Assembly: GCA_964200185.2 (NCBI GenBank)
Contig: CAXNAD020000273.1
Span: 1-22,888 of the forward strand
Source: Choristocarpus tenellus KU-1152
Taxonomy: Eukaryota > Phaeophyceae
Reading direction: 5' to 3'
DNA length: 22,888 nt
The first letter of the stretch is position 1. Each line of letters opens with the position of its first letter. The notes under the pieces are model-generated. The model was not told the DNA's origin and did not search any database. It worked only from the letters and a program-made list of their open reading frames with translations. Made by a program: the position numbers and the translations under genes. Of this stretch, positions 22,171 to 22,888 are shown piece after piece.

Positions 22171-22831
22171 GATAATTTCTGCCCTAATTTTTCTTTTTCG
22201 GGGGTTGTTGGAGTGGTAAAGGCCTCCATGAGAGCTTGGTGTATGCCATCAGGAATGATACGATTTCTTAACATGTTTAATGTAAAAGTGATTCTAATCT
22301 TGGCAATTTGATAGGCAACACTTCTTCAATAGTACAGGTACAGTTTTGCACATACTGTACGTTATCTAAAAATTGAAATTGTGGATATCCCCTGAAACAA
22401 GTAGACATAATGATGGGCAAATACTGCGGCATGTTGCTAGCTGCTGTTTGAAGGTATAGCTCTGCATTTTACCAAGTGTGTTTGGAACACTAGGGTAGCA
22501 CATCTCAAGTTAAGGGTCATTGTATCCTAGAGGGGTGGGAACCTTAGCCCAGTTTGTCCACTCGAAGCTTGATGAGGTGTGGTAAGATACCCCGGTTTGA
22601 TGCCCATCTTGTGAGTGATTTTCCTTCGAATTTTGTTAGGCAAGGGGATGGAGAAGGAAGTAGGTTCAGATGAAGAAAAGTGCCCTTACATCTGACAAGG
22701 TCACTCAAATGACATGGAAAACGCTACAGGGTCGTACATGCCCCAAATGGACACCTGCCCCCCCTCTAGGATCCTATGGATCTAAGCGAAATACATACTT
22801 GCACACCCATTAATTTTTTTCAGTTGTGAAC
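22171..22831. other. Flank downstream of MSRA
   Basis: Presumed MSRA 3' UTR followed by intergenic or intronic DNA. No ORF of note, RNA gene or repeat seen. A possible splice acceptor (AATTTTTTTCAG) ends at 22823 and would open a new exon toward the window edge. Confidence 0.4.
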
Positions 22832-22888
22832 ATGGGGGCCTGTTCGGTAAGGAGGAAGGTGACCAGGATGGACCGGAAATGGATGGGG
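22832..22888 (+). CDS. Possible 5' end of another gene, cut by the window edge
   Basis: ATG at 22832 opens a frame of 19 codons that reaches the window end without a stop: MGACSVRRKVTRMDRKWMG. It follows a strong acceptor-like site at 22823 (T-run then CAG), so the exon could begin there with a short 5' UTR. MGACS resembles dual myristoylation-palmitoylation signals. The stretch is too short to tell from chance. Confidence 0.2.
   Translation, partial: MGACSVRRKVTRMDRKWMG

Overview
The window is nuclear DNA of a eukaryote. Every recognisable protein is split by GT-AG introns of about 55 to 1,550 nt, often with CTAAC-like branch points. Several start codons sit in good Kozak context (GCCACCATGG for MSRA), and there is no operon-like packing. 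Long introns, moderate GC, a 5' region with tightly packed genes and a plant/alga-type MSRA C-terminus fit an algal or protist genome, possibly a photosynthetic stramenopile. That lineage guess is inference only. All exon junctions below were joined by hand and checked for phase.

Layout. (1) 1-1741: mostly non-coding 3' flank with one doubtful ORF. (2) 1742-7566, minus: a complete 11-exon CCA-adding tRNA nucleotidyltransferase (615 codons from the first ATG, 564 from the second), with a (GA)n microsatellite in one intron. (3) 7607-8051, plus: a two-exon gene for an unrecognised protein of about 92 aa. It is head-to-head with the CCA enzyme, with 40 bp between the outermost start codons. (4) 8238-17167, plus: a ten-exon chain. 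Its first six exons encode an unrecognised 286-residue, probably helical region. Its last four carry an EAF (ELL-associated factor) domain with basic and acidic tails. The junction at 13080-13190 contains an unresolved frame change. The chain is therefore either a new N-terminal fusion to EAF or two overlapping genes. (5) 17894-18698 and 19160-19276, minus: two small single-span membrane proteins. (6) 19724-22170, plus: a complete five-exon peptide methionine sulfoxide reductase A (192 aa). (7) 22171-22888: 3' flank, possibly with the start of another gene at 22832.

The recognised genes are housekeeping: tRNA 3'-end maturation, Pol II elongation and methionine-oxidation repair. I see no mobile element, CRISPR array, RNA gene or gene-cluster system. 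The most interesting items are the EAF gene with its unknown N-terminal region, the two-start CCA enzyme sharing a very short promoter with an orphan small gene, a degenerate tandem duplication of a splice-donor region, and the two membrane microproteins.
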